A stretch of DNA of 64,000 nt from Pleomorphomonas koreensis DSM 23070. Lineage in GTDB: Bacteria > Pseudomonadota > Alphaproteobacteria > Rhizobiales > Pleomorphomonadaceae. The notes under the pieces are model-generated. The model had not been told where the DNA came from. It made no database searches and saw only the letters and a program-made list of their open reading frames with translations. The translations under genes were made by a program, and so were the position numbers. Position 1 is the stretch's first letter. Each line of letters begins with the position of its first letter. This document shows, piece by piece, positions 39,490 through 48,132 of the stretch. The DNA lies in assembly GCF_000425185.1 (NCBI RefSeq), contig NZ_AULH01000010.1, forward strand, positions 1 to 64,000, given 5' to 3'.

Positions 39490-39828
39490 ATGACCTATGT
39501 CGTCACCGACAATTGTATCGCCTGCAAATACACCGACTGCGTCGAAGTCTGTCCGGTCGACTGCTTCTACGAAGGCGAGAACATGCTCGTCATCAATCCC
39601 GACGAGTGCATCGATTGCGGCGTCTGCGAGCCCGAATGCCCGGCCGAGGCGATCAAGCCGGACACCGAGCCGGGCCTCGACAGCTGGCTGAAGCTGAACG
39701 CCGAATATTCCGTGGTCTGGCCGAACCTCTCGGCCCGCCGCGATCCGCTGCCGGAGGCCAAGGACTACGACGGCGTCGACGGCAAGCTCGCCACCCTGTT
39801 CTCGCCGAAGCCCGGCAAGGGCGGCTGA
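39490..39828 (+). CDS. fdxA: Seven-iron ferredoxin FdxA
   Basis: This 112-aa ferredoxin carries cysteines for a [3Fe-4S] and a [4Fe-4S] cluster: '[20 protein letters not shown]' in the first part and '[20 protein letters not shown]' in the second. The C-terminal extension '[18 protein letters not shown]' is typical of FdxA. It transfers electrons in the cytoplasm; the partner is unknown. It lies 79 bases after the S4 gene, in an order conserved in Hyphomicrobiales (helicase, S4, fdxA, carD). Confidence 0.96.
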   Translation: MTYVVTDNCIACKYTDCVEVCPVDCFYEGENMLVINPDECIDCGVCEPECPAEAIKPDTEPGLDSWLKLNAEYSVVWPNLSARRDPLPEAKDYDGVDGKLATLFSPKPGKGG

Positions 39829-40382
39829 CGCCGGGCCGCCAGTGCGGCGCTTCGCTGGGGCAAGGCCGGGTTCCGGCCGATCGCCGGCGGTGCCGCCGCC
39901 TTTTCCCGCTCGATGCTTTCCAAAGCGCATTGAACGGGAGAGGCCGCCCGGCGCGAAAAAGCCCCTGGCGGCGCGAGGCGATCGCCCTGATTCTCTCCGC
40001 CCCGAGCCCGCGAAACAGGCAATGCAGCCATGTGGGAGCGTGTTTTTACGCTATCCGGCGTCATATTGCTTTGTTTTTTGTGGTTTTTGTGCTACAGCTA
40101 ACGTTGACAGTCGACGAATTCTTCCGGTCGCTCGCGGGGCCCTGCACGGGGTCTTTTTTATGATCCGCATAGGGGCACTCGCCCTGATGGGATCTTGGCA
40201 TGTGTGCAGCAAGCACGCCGCGGTCGGAGGCGCAACCCCAGTTCGACTGGAAACAACGCGAAAGCGTGCCGGCGGAGCGGACCGAGCGGTCCGCGAGATC
40301 ACGATTGCCCCCGAGTTCTTGCTGCCTCCCGGCAGGAGAGGGTGATTTTGTCGTCGCCGGCGCCAAGGAGTGGATGGACTGA
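39829..40382 (+). other. Spacer between fdxA and carD
   Basis: No gene is seen in these 554 bases. The middle (about 40045-40110) is strongly T-rich. TTGACA stands at 40104-40109 but no good -10 follows at 16-18 bases. A weak terminator-like hairpin with six T lies at 40138-40159. An unannotated small RNA or a carD leader could lie here. Confidence 0.45.
40138..40159 (+). terminator. Weak terminator-like hairpin upstream of carD
   Basis: GGCCC (40138-40142) can pair with GGGTC (40149-40153, one G-T pair), followed by TTTTTT. It would end a transcript coming from the fdxA side or a short leader RNA. Confidence 0.4.
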
Positions 40383-40973
40383 ATGGCCACTGCGAAGAAA
40401 CCCGCCGTCCGTAATGGGTTCAAGACCAACGAGCACATCGTCTATCCGGCCCACGGGGTCGGCCAAATCGTTGCCGTCGAGGAACAGGAAATCGCCGGCA
40501 TGAAGCTCGAGCTGTATGTCATCGTCTTCGAGAAGGACAAGATGACGCTGCGCGTGCCGATGGCCAAGGCCGAACAGGTGGGCATGCGCAAGCTGGCCGA
40601 GGATGACATCGTCGACAAGGCGCTGGAGATCATCAAGGGCCGCGCCCGCGTCAAGCGCACCATGTGGAGCCGCCGCGCCCAGGAATATGAGGCCAAGATC
40701 AACTCCGGCGATCTCGTGGCCATTTCCGAGGTGGTGCGCGATCTGCACCGCGCCTCCAGCCAGCCCGAGCAGTCCTATTCGGAGCGCCAGCTCTACGAGG
40801 CGGCGCTCGACCGTATGGCGCGCGAGATTTCGGCGGTGTCCCGCATCACCGAGACCGAGGCCATCCGCCGCATCGAGGACAGCCTGAACAAGTCACCGAA
40901 GCGCGTCGCCGCCCGTGGCGATGCTGCCGAAGACACGGCCGACGAAACCGAAGACGAGGCCGAAGCGGCCTGA
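40383..40973 (+). CDS. carD: CarD-family transcription regulator
   Basis: This 196-aa protein has the RNA-polymerase-interacting CarD/TRCF domain at the N-terminus ('NEHIVYPAHGVGQIVAVEEQ', 'MTLRVPMAKAEQVGMRKLAE') and a helical DNA-binding C-terminal domain ('RAQEYEAKINSGDLVAISEV', 'SYSERQLYEAALDRMAREIS'). CarD stabilises open promoter complexes, notably at rRNA promoters. The tail is acidic (EDTADETEDEAEAA). A strong hairpin follows the gene. Confidence 0.95.
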   Translation: MATAKKPAVRNGFKTNEHIVYPAHGVGQIVAVEEQEIAGMKLELYVIVFEKDKMTLRVPMAKAEQVGMRKLAEDDIVDKALEIIKGRARVKRTMWSRRAQEYEAKINSGDLVAISEVVRDLHRASSQPEQSYSERQLYEAALDRMAREISAVSRITETEAIRRIEDSLNKSPKRVAARGDAAEDTADETEDEAEAA

Positions 40974-40998
40974 TCGTTAAACCGGTTGGTCGAGTTTC

Positions 40999-41028
40999 AA
41001 GGCCCGGCGGGGTGACCCGCCGGGCCTT
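40999..41028 (+). terminator. Terminator hairpin after carD
   Basis: A perfect 13-bp stem, AAGGCCCGGCGGG (40999-41011) with CCCGCCGGGCCTT (41016-41028), has loop GTGA. The T-run is short, but the stem is very stable and may act for both carD and the convergent pirin gene. Confidence 0.75.
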
Positions 41029-41192
41029 CGTCATATGCGGGGGTGGCGACGCGGCAAACTCACGCCCACGACGAAACCGGCCGGTCGGGAGGGCGCCGCT
41101 GCCGCTTTGGCCGAGCCGTGACGGCGTGCGCCGCGGCGGCGGCAAGAATGCCCTCGGCCACTTCAGTCCGACGCTGAGCGGGCATGGCGCCG

Positions 41193-41894
41193 TCAGCGGG
41201 CCATGTCGAACAGCAGCACCTCGGCGTCGCCGCGCGCCGTGATGGTCAGCGCCGCCTGCCGCTCGATGGCGGCGCCGTCGCCCTCGTCGAGGTCCTGGCC
41301 GTTGAGCGTGATGCTGCCCTTCGCCACTTGCAGCCAGCCGAGCCGGCCGGGCGCGAAGGCGTGGCCGACCTCGGTGCCGTCCTTGAGGCGGCCGGCGTAG
41401 AGATCGACGTCGCGGTTGATGGTCAGCGCGCCGTCGCGGCCGTCGCGGCTGACGACGAGGCGCAGACGGTTCCCCAGTCCCTCGTCGCCAAACGTGGCCT
41501 GGTCGTAGGACGGCGCGAAGCCGCCGGCTTCCGGCAGGATCCAGATCTGCAGGAACCGCACCGGCTCGGTGTCCGAGGCGTTGAACTCGCTGTGACGGAT
41601 GCCGGTGCCGGCACTCATTCTCTGCACGTCGCCGGGACGGATCACCGAGCCGGTGCCGAGGCTGTCGCGGTGCTGGAGGGCGCCGTCGAGCACATAGGAG
41701 ACGATCTCCATGTCGGCGTGCGGATGGGGCGGGAAGCCGCCGCCGGCGGCCAGGCGGTCGTCATTGATCACCCGGAGCGGGCCAAAGCCCATGGCATCGG
41801 GATCGAAATAGTGGCTGAAGGAAAAGCTGTGGCGGCTGTCGAGCCAGCCGGCATCGGTGCGGCCACGGCTCTCGGCCTTGCGGATGGTGATCAT
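41193..41894 (-). CDS. Pirin family protein (YhhW-like bicupin)
   Basis: This 233-aa bicupin of the pirin family has the metal ligands of the N-terminal cupin: 'GGGFPPHPHADMEIVSYVLD' (two His) and 'MSAGTGIRHSEFNAS' (His and Glu). 'RLGWLQVAKGSITLNGQDL' belongs to the C-terminal cupin. E. coli YhhW has quercetin dioxygenase activity, but the natural role of such proteins is not known. ATG 41894 follows GGAG. It lies alone between carD and the metalloprotease gene. Confidence 0.92.
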   Translation of the reverse strand: MITIRKAESRGRTDAGWLDSRHSFSFSHYFDPDAMGFGPLRVINDDRLAAGGGFPPHPHADMEIVSYVLDGALQHRDSLGTGSVIRPGDVQRMSAGTGIRHSEFNASDTEPVRFLQIWILPEAGGFAPSYDQATFGDEGLGNRLRLVVSRDGRDGALTINRDVDLYAGRLKDGTEVGHAFAPGRLGWLQVAKGSITLNGQDLDEGDGAAIERQAALTITARGDAEVLLFDMAR

Positions 41895-42021
41895 CGCGGG
41901 TCTCCTGACGGGCGGCGACGCGCCACCCGCTTGCTGACCCGAACATGGGCACCGCCGCCCCGCCTGTCAGGAGAGACGACAGCGACTTACCGTTCTCGCA
42001 AGATGAACAATCCTACGGCTG

Positions 42022-43509
42022 TCAACGATCGACGATGATCTTGACGCGCGTGCCGGGGCGCGGCTCCTCGTTGGCGGCGAGGCCGTTGAGCGCCCGGAAC
42101 AGGATGATGCCGCGATCCATCGGCACCATGCGGCGGGTCAGCGTCTCGGCGGTATCGCCGGCGCCGACGGTGACGACGCGGATGCGCAAGGGCGCGAGCG
42201 ACGTCTTCTCCGCCTCGGACAGCGAGCGGAAGGAGGCGACGGTGGCGGTGAAGGTGCTGTCGAGGGTGGGAACGTCGCCGCGCGTCGCGAACAGGAAGCG
42301 GAAGGCCTGCTCGTTGAAGCGGATGACGGCGATGCGGTAGGTGAAGCCGCGTGCTGCCGCCGAGGCGACGGCGGCCGGCAGGCCGGCGATCGACACGGTG
42401 CGCACCGACGACGCGTCGAGGCCGTTGACCCAGCCGGAGTTGAGATAGCTGACGAGATCGCCGCCGGCCGGCACGTTGGCGCCGTCGAAGCGCATGGCGA
42501 CGCCGTCGGCGTTGGTGGCCAGCACCGCCTTCGACGTGTTGTCGATCAGGAAGCCCTCCGGCACCTGGAAGGCGAAGCCGAGCTTGGCATGCAGGAACTG
42601 CCGGCCGCGCACGTAGCCCTCGACGGGGTCGTCGCCGTACATGATGCCGTCGATGCGCGTGAGGTAGCCGTCGCGGTCGACCTCGCCGTCGGTGACGCCG
42701 GTGGCTTTCGCCACCTCGCGCGCCTGGGCGAGGCGCTCGGGCGTCGAGGGATGCGACGACAGGAAATCGATCGAGCCGGTGTCGTCCTCGGGCAGGCCGT
42801 TCTTCCAGGCGGCGAGGCGCGACATCGAGGTGAGGAAGCGCGGCGAGCCGAAGGGGTCGAAGCCGGCCTTGGCCAGCGTGGCGATGCCGATGCGGTCGGC
42901 CTCCAGCTCCTGGATCTGCGAGAAGCGGGCGAGCGACACCTGCGTCGAGGCGAGCGCCACGCGCTGCACGGCCGGGTCCTGCACCACGTCCTGCACCGCC
43001 TGGCTGGCGACGGCCGCCGCCTCGGCTTTCTGGGCGCGCAGAAAGGCGTGGCGGGCGGTGACGTGGGCCATCTCGTGCGAGATGACGGCGGCCATCTCGG
43101 CGGTGTCGCTGGCCAGCGCCAGGAGGCCGCGCGTCACATAGACGTAGCCGCCCGGCAGGGCGAAGGCGTTGACGGCCGGCGAGTTCAGGATGGTGACGCG
43201 GTAGCTGCGCCAGGGCTCGGGGCTGGCCGCCACCAGGCGGCTGACCACGCCGGCGATCATCAGCTCGGCTTCACGGTCCTCGTAGGTGCCGCCGAAGGCG
43301 GCGACGATCTTGGGATGCTCGCGCTCGGCGACCGCCACCTCGGCCGGATCGACCTTGCCCTGCGGTGCGGCCATGGCAAGCTGTTCGGCGGCGGGGCCGT
43401 CCTCGCCGGAAAGGCCCATGCAGCCGGCAAGCAACAGGCCGAGCACCAGCGCGGCGGCCTGGAGCCCCCTCCGGCGAAAACTGCCCGTCACACCCAACCC
43501 TCCGGCCAT
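42022..43509 (-). CDS. M48-family lipoprotein metalloprotease
   Basis: This 495-aa zinc protease has a lipoprotein signal 'GLQAAALVLGLLLAGCMGLS' (Cys lipidated), then the M48 catalytic domain with HEMAH in 'VISHEMAHVTARHAFLRAQK' and the third zinc ligand in 'ELEADRIGIATLAKAGFDP'. Homologues such as LoiP/BepA act in outer-membrane protein quality control. The C-terminal part (about residues 300-495) is a separate domain ending in a LysM-like segment. I place the start at ATG 43509, after AGGAAG; the open frame continues into the upstream gene but without protein features. It starts 8 bases after the preceding gene ends. Confidence 0.92.
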   Translation of the reverse strand: MAGGLGVTGSFRRRGLQAAALVLGLLLAGCMGLSGEDGPAAEQLAMAAPQGKVDPAEVAVAEREHPKIVAAFGGTYEDREAELMIAGVVSRLVAASPEPWRSYRVTILNSPAVNAFALPGGYVYVTRGLLALASDTAEMAAVISHEMAHVTARHAFLRAQKAEAAAVASQAVQDVVQDPAVQRVALASTQVSLARFSQIQELEADRIGIATLAKAGFDPFGSPRFLTSMSRLAAWKNGLPEDDTGSIDFLSSHPSTPERLAQAREVAKATGVTDGEVDRDGYLTRIDGIMYGDDPVEGYVRGRQFLHAKLGFAFQVPEGFLIDNTSKAVLATNADGVAMRFDGANVPAGGDLVSYLNSGWVNGLDASSVRTVSIAGLPAAVASAAARGFTYRIAVIRFNEQAFRFLFATRGDVPTLDSTFTATVASFRSLSEAEKTSLAPLRIRVVTVGAGDTAETLTRRMVPMDRGIILFRALNGLAANEEPRPGTRVKIIVDR

Positions 43510-43517
43510 GCTGCTTC

Positions 43518-44321
43518 CTAATCCGTTTTCCCGTCCGCCAGCCGCAAGGCCAGCGGTTCGTCGATCTTGAGGTCGAGGCCGTTGCGCGAAGTTGCCCAGC
43601 CGCGCACCTCGACCCTGCGGCCGGCGAAACTCTCCGGCGGCCGGCCGGCGGCGACGAGCGCCATAGCCACCTTGTCGCCGAGGCGCAGCGTGGCGTCCGT
43701 GCTGAAGTCGCGGCCGAAGTTGATATAGGTGGTGCGACCCGACCGGCCAACCGAGGCGACGCGGCCACGACCGAGCACGAAGTCGGGCAGGCCGGCGGCC
43801 GCCGCATTCAAATCCGTCCATATCCGGCTTTGGCGCCAAATGCCACGCTTTTCCGCGCGCGCCGTGGCCTCGGCGGCGAGAAAGCGGCTGGCACAGGGCG
43901 GGAACGACACATCGGCGAGGCCGGCGCCGGCGGCGAGCAGCCGCTCACCGAGGCTGTCGCCATCGGTGAGGCGGAGCACGCCATGGCGGCGGCCATGCCG
44001 GTCGGGCGCCTTGTCCGAGGCAACCAGCACGACGGCGGCGTCCTTGAGGCCGGCCATCGTTGTGGCCAAGGCGATGCGGGCGTCGTCGCCGGCTCTGGCG
44101 GGCACGACGATGCCGTCGAGGACGACGGTGAGGGTGCCGGCAGATCGGTTGTCCGCGACCGTCACCTCCGGTCGGCCAGTGCCGGCGGGAAGGTGGCCGG
44201 CACCGACATGGCCGGTGGCGGCCGCCGGTCCGTCGGCGCAGGCTTCGGCCGCCCGGCCGTCGGCGACGGCGAGCAGCAGCGAGGCGAGAAGCGCGGCAAG
44301 GGCGGGGGCGGCGCGGGGCAT
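43518..44321 (-). CDS. Exported thermonuclease-like protein, probably degenerate
   Basis: This 267-aa protein has a signal peptide ('ALAALLASLLLAVADGRAAE') and a middle region resembling the staphylococcal-nuclease fold: 'DRHGRRHGVLRLTDGDSLGE' and 'FLAAEATARAEKRGIWR'. The usual first catalytic block (R-L-x-G-I-D-x-P-E) is changed to 'VVLDGIVVPAR', so the catalytic Arg and Glu are apparently lost. The last 80 residues form a second beta-rich part. It may bind rather than cut nucleic acid. ATG 44321 begins the signal peptide. It is upstream of the M48 protease and may be in an operon with it. Confidence 0.72.
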   Translation of the reverse strand: MPRAAPALAALLASLLLAVADGRAAEACADGPAAATGHVGAGHLPAGTGRPEVTVADNRSAGTLTVVLDGIVVPARAGDDARIALATTMAGLKDAAVVLVASDKAPDRHGRRHGVLRLTDGDSLGERLLAAGAGLADVSFPPCASRFLAAEATARAEKRGIWRQSRIWTDLNAAAAGLPDFVLGRGRVASVGRSGRTTYINFGRDFSTDATLRLGDKVAMALVAAGRPPESFAGRRVEVRGWATSRNGLDLKIDEPLALRLADGKTD

Positions 44322-44491
44322 GGCGGTCTCCGGTCGTGCCGAGTCTAGCCGAGCGCGCGTCCTTCGCCTATCCGCCAGCTTGGCGGGGCAGCCTTTCCGG
44401 CGCGGCATGCGGTGCCGCGAAAGGGGCTGTCAAAGCCGTCGCCGATTTGCTAGATGAGCCGAAGCGGCCGGACACCATCGGCCACGCCCGC

Positions 44492-44568
<77 letters not shown>

Positions 44569-44610
44569 GTTTTCTTCCCTGCCGATGCAGTGATGCCGCG
44601 CCGGCACGAC

Positions 44611-44639
44611 AAAGGCACCCCCGCGTCGGCGGGAGTGCC
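44611..44639 (-). terminator. Terminator of the GlsB/YmgE-like gene
   Basis: GGCACCCCCGC (44614-44624) pairs with GCGGGAGTGCC (44629-44639) with one mismatch, and on the minus strand TTTGTCG follows. It is 24 bases after the stop. Confidence 0.72.
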
Positions 44640-44662
44640 TTCGTCGGCAAGGCGGCGGCGGT

Positions 44663-44914
44663 TCAGCGCTGAACGGCGCGGACGCCACCGATCACGATGC
44701 AGGCGCCGATGACGCCGGCGATCAGGTAGCCGATCCAGCCGCCGAACGACACGCCGAGCATGCCGAACAGGAAGCTGGCGATGGCGGCGCCGATGATGCC
44801 GAGCACGATGTTCAGGAACAGGCCGGTGTTGGTCTTCATCAGCCCGGAGGCGATCCAGCCGGCGAGGCCGCCGATGATGATGGCTGCGATCCAGCCGATA
44901 CTTGCGTCGTTCAT
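44663..44914 (-). CDS. GlsB/YeaQ/YmgE-family stress-response membrane protein
   Basis: This 83-aa membrane protein has three hydrophobic, glycine-rich segments ('GWIAAIIIGGLAGWIASGLM', 'GLFLNIVLGIIGAAIASFLF', 'GGWIGYLIAGVIGACIVIGG'), the standard layout of the transglycosylase-associated (GlsB/YmgE) family. Members are induced by acid, envelope or general stress, but the mechanism is unknown. An EcfG-type promoter about 100 bases upstream fits this. It has its own terminator, so it is a single-gene unit. Confidence 0.93.
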   Translation of the reverse strand: MNDASIGWIAAIIIGGLAGWIASGLMKTNTGLFLNIVLGIIGAAIASFLFGMLGVSFGGWIGYLIAGVIGACIVIGGVRAVQR

Positions 44915-45012
44915 CTTTCACCCCGATGGAGTTGTGCGAAACGGATGCCGTTGAGGCTCCGGCCCCGGTCGCCGCTCCATGCAGCCAACCTCCCGGGGAC
45001 CGATGCAGACAT

Positions 45013-45037
45013 AACGAAGCATCAGGCGGCCGGTTCC
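45013..45037 (-). promoter_or_regulatory. Predicted EcfG promoter of the GlsB/YmgE-like gene
   Basis: On the minus strand GGAAC (45037-45033), 16 bases, CGTT (45016-45013): a perfect match to the alphaproteobacterial general-stress sigma factor consensus. The start site would be near 45006 and the leader about 90 bases. Confidence 0.72.
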
Positions 45038-45102
45038 CGCACAGGATGTCGATCTATCGGCTATCGCGCCGCCGCCGGGGTGACCCGGACGACGACGGCG
45101 TT

Positions 45103-46017
45103 TCAGGGAAAGCGGGCGCGGAAGTCGGCCAGCGTGGCGTAGGACCGCTGGGTGCCGCGGCGGGTGATCGAATCGGCGGCGTATTTCGCCGCCTCGCCCA
45201 ACGCTTCGAATACCGGCAACCCCTCGGTGTGGAAATGGGCGAAGGCGCCGATGAAGGCGTCGCCGGCGCCGGTGGTGTCGACCGGCTCGACCTTGACCGG
45301 GGCGATGTGGCGGGCGCCGCCGGCATCGACCAAGAGGGCGCCGCGGCCGCCCATGGTGACCACCACCGTGCCGATGCCGCGGGCGATCAGTGTGCGGGCG
45401 GCGGCTTCCGCCTCGGCTTCGGAGTTGACCGGCAGGCCGGTCAGCGTCGCCAGCTCGGTCTCGTTGGGCGTCAGGAAGGCGAGATCGGCCAGCCGGGCGA
45501 CATCGAGGTCGGCGGCGGCGGGCGCCGGATTGAGCAGCGTCGGCACGCCGAGCGTCTTGGCGGCGCGGACGGTGTGGTAGACCGTTTCGACCGGCACCTC
45601 CATCTGCATCAGGATCAGCTGGCAGCCGGCGAGCTGCGGCGCGGCGGCGTCGACGTCGGCCGGCGTGAGGTCGGCGTTGGCGCCCTTGACGATCAGGATG
45701 GAATTCTCGCCCGACGGCTCGACGAAGATCGGTGCCACACCCGACGAGCGGCCCGGCGTGCGCAGCACGTGGGTAGTGTCGATGCCGTTTCTCTCAAAAT
45801 TGGCGATGGTGGCGTCGGCGAAGGCGTCCTCGCCCACCCGCGTCACCATGGCGACCTCCGACCCGAGCCGGGCGGCGGCGATCGCCTGGTTGGCGCCCTT
45901 GCCGCCGTGGCCCATCTCGAAGGTCGGCGCCTCGATGGTCTCGCCGCGCAGCGGCATGCGGTTCACGTAGGTGATCAGGTCCATCATGTTGGAGCCGACG
46001 ACGGCGATCTTCGACAT
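45103..46017 (-). CDS. rbsK: Ribokinase-family sugar kinase (ribokinase/deoxyribokinase)
   Basis: This 304-aa PfkB-fold kinase matches ribokinase: N-terminal 'VVGSNMMDLITYVNRMPLRG', signature 1 in 'GHGGKGANQAIAAARLG', and signature 2 'VDTTGAGDAFIGAFAHF' with the catalytic aspartate. Ribokinase phosphorylates C5 of D-ribose; close paralogues (DeoK) use 2-deoxy-D-ribose, and the presence of deoC in the same operon favours that substrate. It is the last gene of the leftward operon, 33 bases after the epimerase-like gene. Confidence 0.93.
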   Translation of the reverse strand: MSKIAVVGSNMMDLITYVNRMPLRGETIEAPTFEMGHGGKGANQAIAAARLGSEVAMVTRVGEDAFADATIANFERNGIDTTHVLRTPGRSSGVAPIFVEPSGENSILIVKGANADLTPADVDAAAPQLAGCQLILMQMEVPVETVYHTVRAAKTLGVPTLLNPAPAAADLDVARLADLAFLTPNETELATLTGLPVNSEAEAEAAARTLIARGIGTVVVTMGGRGALLVDAGGARHIAPVKVEPVDTTGAGDAFIGAFAHFHTEGLPVFEALGEAAKYAADSITRRGTQRSYATLADFRARFP

Positions 46018-46050
46018 CTGTTCCTCCGGTTGTCCGGTGTGCTGGGGCGG

Positions 46051-47127
46051 TCAGCCCGCGATGCGTTCGGCTTCGCGCCGGCATTCCCCGGCGTCGAGAT
46101 GGCCAAGCTCGACGGTGAAGCGGGCGGTGTCGCCGGCGGCAAGGCTCCGGACGTTGCCCTTCGCCTTCTCGGCCGTGTAGCCCTCCGGCTCGCAGGTCGA
46201 GGGCAGGGCGAAGGCGGCGACCTGCTGGTCGTGGCCGGCCAGAATCCAGCGCACCGTCTTCGGGAAGTCGGTGGTGTTGTAGCGGGCGAGGAAGGCGTCG
46301 CCCTCAGGCCGGCGCAGCAGCAGGCGGGTGTCGCCGGCCGCATCGGTGCCGAGGCCGCGCAGATAGAACACCTGCTCGGGGTCGTAGCCGTCGGCGCGGC
46401 GGACGACGCGGCTCGACGCGGGATCGGCGGCCAGCGCTTCGATGCGGGCGAGATAGGCCGGATTGGGCCGGACGTGGGCCGGCACCGCCTGGCGCACCTC
46501 GGTGCGGTCGGGCGTGAACGGCGCCGGCTGGACGATCTCGGCGCCCTCGGCGAAGGCGTAGTTGACGTGGCACATGTACATGAGGTCCATCGGGTCGCCG
46601 GCGGAGAGGTTGGTCACCGCCATCGCCATGTCGAAGCGGGCCGAGCCGGCGCGGAGCGTCACCGACGGTCGCGCTTCGTAGTGCGAGCCGAAGCCCATGG
46701 CATATTCATATGAACCGATGATGCGGAGATAATCGCCGCGCTCGTCGCTGCCCGCCTCAATGCCGGCCCAGTCCATGGCGGCGCAGGGCATTTCGCCGTG
46801 CGACGGATGATTGTCGGTCGGGCCGGGCACGCCGTTCCTGAGCAGGCCGGAGTGGAAGGCGAAGCAGCCGTAGGTCTCGCCGATGGTCGGCACGCGGCGC
46901 GGTGCCTTGAAGATGCTCTTCATGGTCAGGTCGACGCCGTCGAAGGCGGCCTGCCAGATCATCTGGCCGAGATAGGGCAGCACGACGAGCGCGCCGCGTT
47001 CGTTTTCGAGGCGGATCGCCTCGACGCCGGTCGGGTAGCGGAACAGGCCGGCCTTGAGCGCGCCGTGCTGGACGGCCGGGCGCTCGATCTCGCCGAAGGC
47101 GGCGCGGGTGAGGTGGAAGAGGGTCAT
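46051..47127 (-). CDS. Aldose 1-epimerase-like protein (DUF4432 family)
   Basis: This 358-aa protein has the galactose-mutarotase-like fold of the DUF4432 group: 'VLPYLGQMIWQAAFDGVDLT', 'ETYGCFAFHSGLLRNGVPGP', 'HPSHGEMPCAAMDW' with histidines that resemble the mutarotase active site, and 'DLMYMCHVNYAFAEGAEIVQ'. In this operon it could interconvert anomers of the imported pentose before phosphorylation. The ATG at 47127 overlaps the permease stop (ATGA); the much longer open frame upstream is the shadow of that permease. Confidence 0.88.
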   Translation of the reverse strand: MTLFHLTRAAFGEIERPAVQHGALKAGLFRYPTGVEAIRLENERGALVVLPYLGQMIWQAAFDGVDLTMKSIFKAPRRVPTIGETYGCFAFHSGLLRNGVPGPTDNHPSHGEMPCAAMDWAGIEAGSDERGDYLRIIGSYEYAMGFGSHYEARPSVTLRAGSARFDMAMAVTNLSAGDPMDLMYMCHVNYAFAEGAEIVQPAPFTPDRTEVRQAVPAHVRPNPAYLARIEALAADPASSRVVRRADGYDPEQVFYLRGLGTDAAGDTRLLLRRPEGDAFLARYNTTDFPKTVRWILAGHDQQVAAFALPSTCEPEGYTAEKAKGNVRSLAAGDTARFTVELGHLDAGECRREAERIAG

Positions 47128-48122
47128 TTGCCGCGATTCCTCAGAACGTTGATCACCATGACCAGCAGCAGGAAGCCGCCCCAGATGAAATCGATGAGGT
47201 GGTTGGAAAAGCGCATCATCTGGAAGCCGGAGGCGAGCAGCATCAGGGCGATGACGGCGATGGAGACGCCGAGCACCGTGCCCTTGCCGCCGGCCGGGTT
47301 GGTGCCGCCGAGCACCGAGATCAGCACCGCCTGGAGGAGGTAGGAGGTGCCGTAGTCGGACTTGGCGGCGTTGGTGCGGCCGGAGAGCACGATGCCGGCC
47401 AGCGCCGCCAGCGTGCCGCTCAGCATGTAGGAGTAGATCACCATGCGCTCGGTGCGCAGGCCGGCGAAGATGGCGGCGCGCGGGTTGGTGCCGATCAGGA
47501 ACAGGTTGAGGCCGAAGGGCGTCTTGGTCAGCATGACGGCGATCAGCACCGCCACCACCAGGAACAGAATCAGCGGCACGGCGATGCCGAGGATCTTGCC
47601 GTTGCCGATGAAGCCCCACCAGGCCGGGAAGCCGACGATGGCCGGGCCGCCGGTCAGCACCATGCAGAAGCCGGTGAAGATCTGGCCGGTGCCGAGCGTG
47701 GCGAGGATGGGCGTGATCCGGCCCTTGGCGATCAACAGGCCGTTGAGCGTGCCGGCGAGGAGGCCGACGCCGAGCGCCAGCACCACGCCGGCGGCGACGC
47801 GCATCAGCTCGGCCGCCGCGCCGGCCTCGGGGCCGGCCGGATAGAGGCGGGTGAAGAACACGCCGGCCAGGATGCCGGCGAGGTTGGCGATGCCGATCAC
47901 CGACAGGTCTATGCCGCCGGTCAGCATGGCCAGCATCATGGCGATGGCGACGATGCCCAGCTCGGGAAAGATGAAGCTGATCGACTCGAAGTTGTAGTAG
48001 CGCAGGAACTTGTGCGGCTCCAGCGCCGACATCAGCAGGAAGATCACCGCGGTGATGACCAAGAGCTGGACGATGTTGTTGTCGCGGTTGATGAAGCGTC
48101 TGAAGTCAGCGAGCTTGTTCAT
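47124..48122 (-). CDS. Ribose-type ABC transporter permease (RbsC family)
   Basis: This 332-aa permease of the branched-chain/ribose family has about eight to ten hydrophobic segments. Family landmarks are 'MLAMLTGGIDLSVIGIANLA', 'GLLIAKGRITPILATLGTGQ' and 'AVLISVLGGTNPAGGKGTVL'. It pairs with the homologous permease encoded just upstream (10-base gap), as in ribose-type systems that use two different permeases. Its stop overlaps the epimerase-like gene. Confidence 0.94.
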   Translation of the reverse strand: MNKLADFRRFINRDNNIVQLLVITAVIFLLMSALEPHKFLRYYNFESISFIFPELGIVAIAMMLAMLTGGIDLSVIGIANLAGILAGVFFTRLYPAGPEAGAAAELMRVAAGVVLALGVGLLAGTLNGLLIAKGRITPILATLGTGQIFTGFCMVLTGGPAIVGFPAWWGFIGNGKILGIAVPLILFLVVAVLIAVMLTKTPFGLNLFLIGTNPRAAIFAGLRTERMVIYSYMLSGTLAALAGIVLSGRTNAAKSDYGTSYLLQAVLISVLGGTNPAGGKGTVLGVSIAVIALMLLASGFQMMRFSNHLIDFIWGGFLLLVMVINVLRNRGK

Positions 48123-48132
48123 GGGATCTCTC

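Noticed and set aside
40104-40132. TTGACA before carD as a full promoter
   Set aside because: No TATAAT-like hexamer lies at 16-18 bases; only the -35 word fits.
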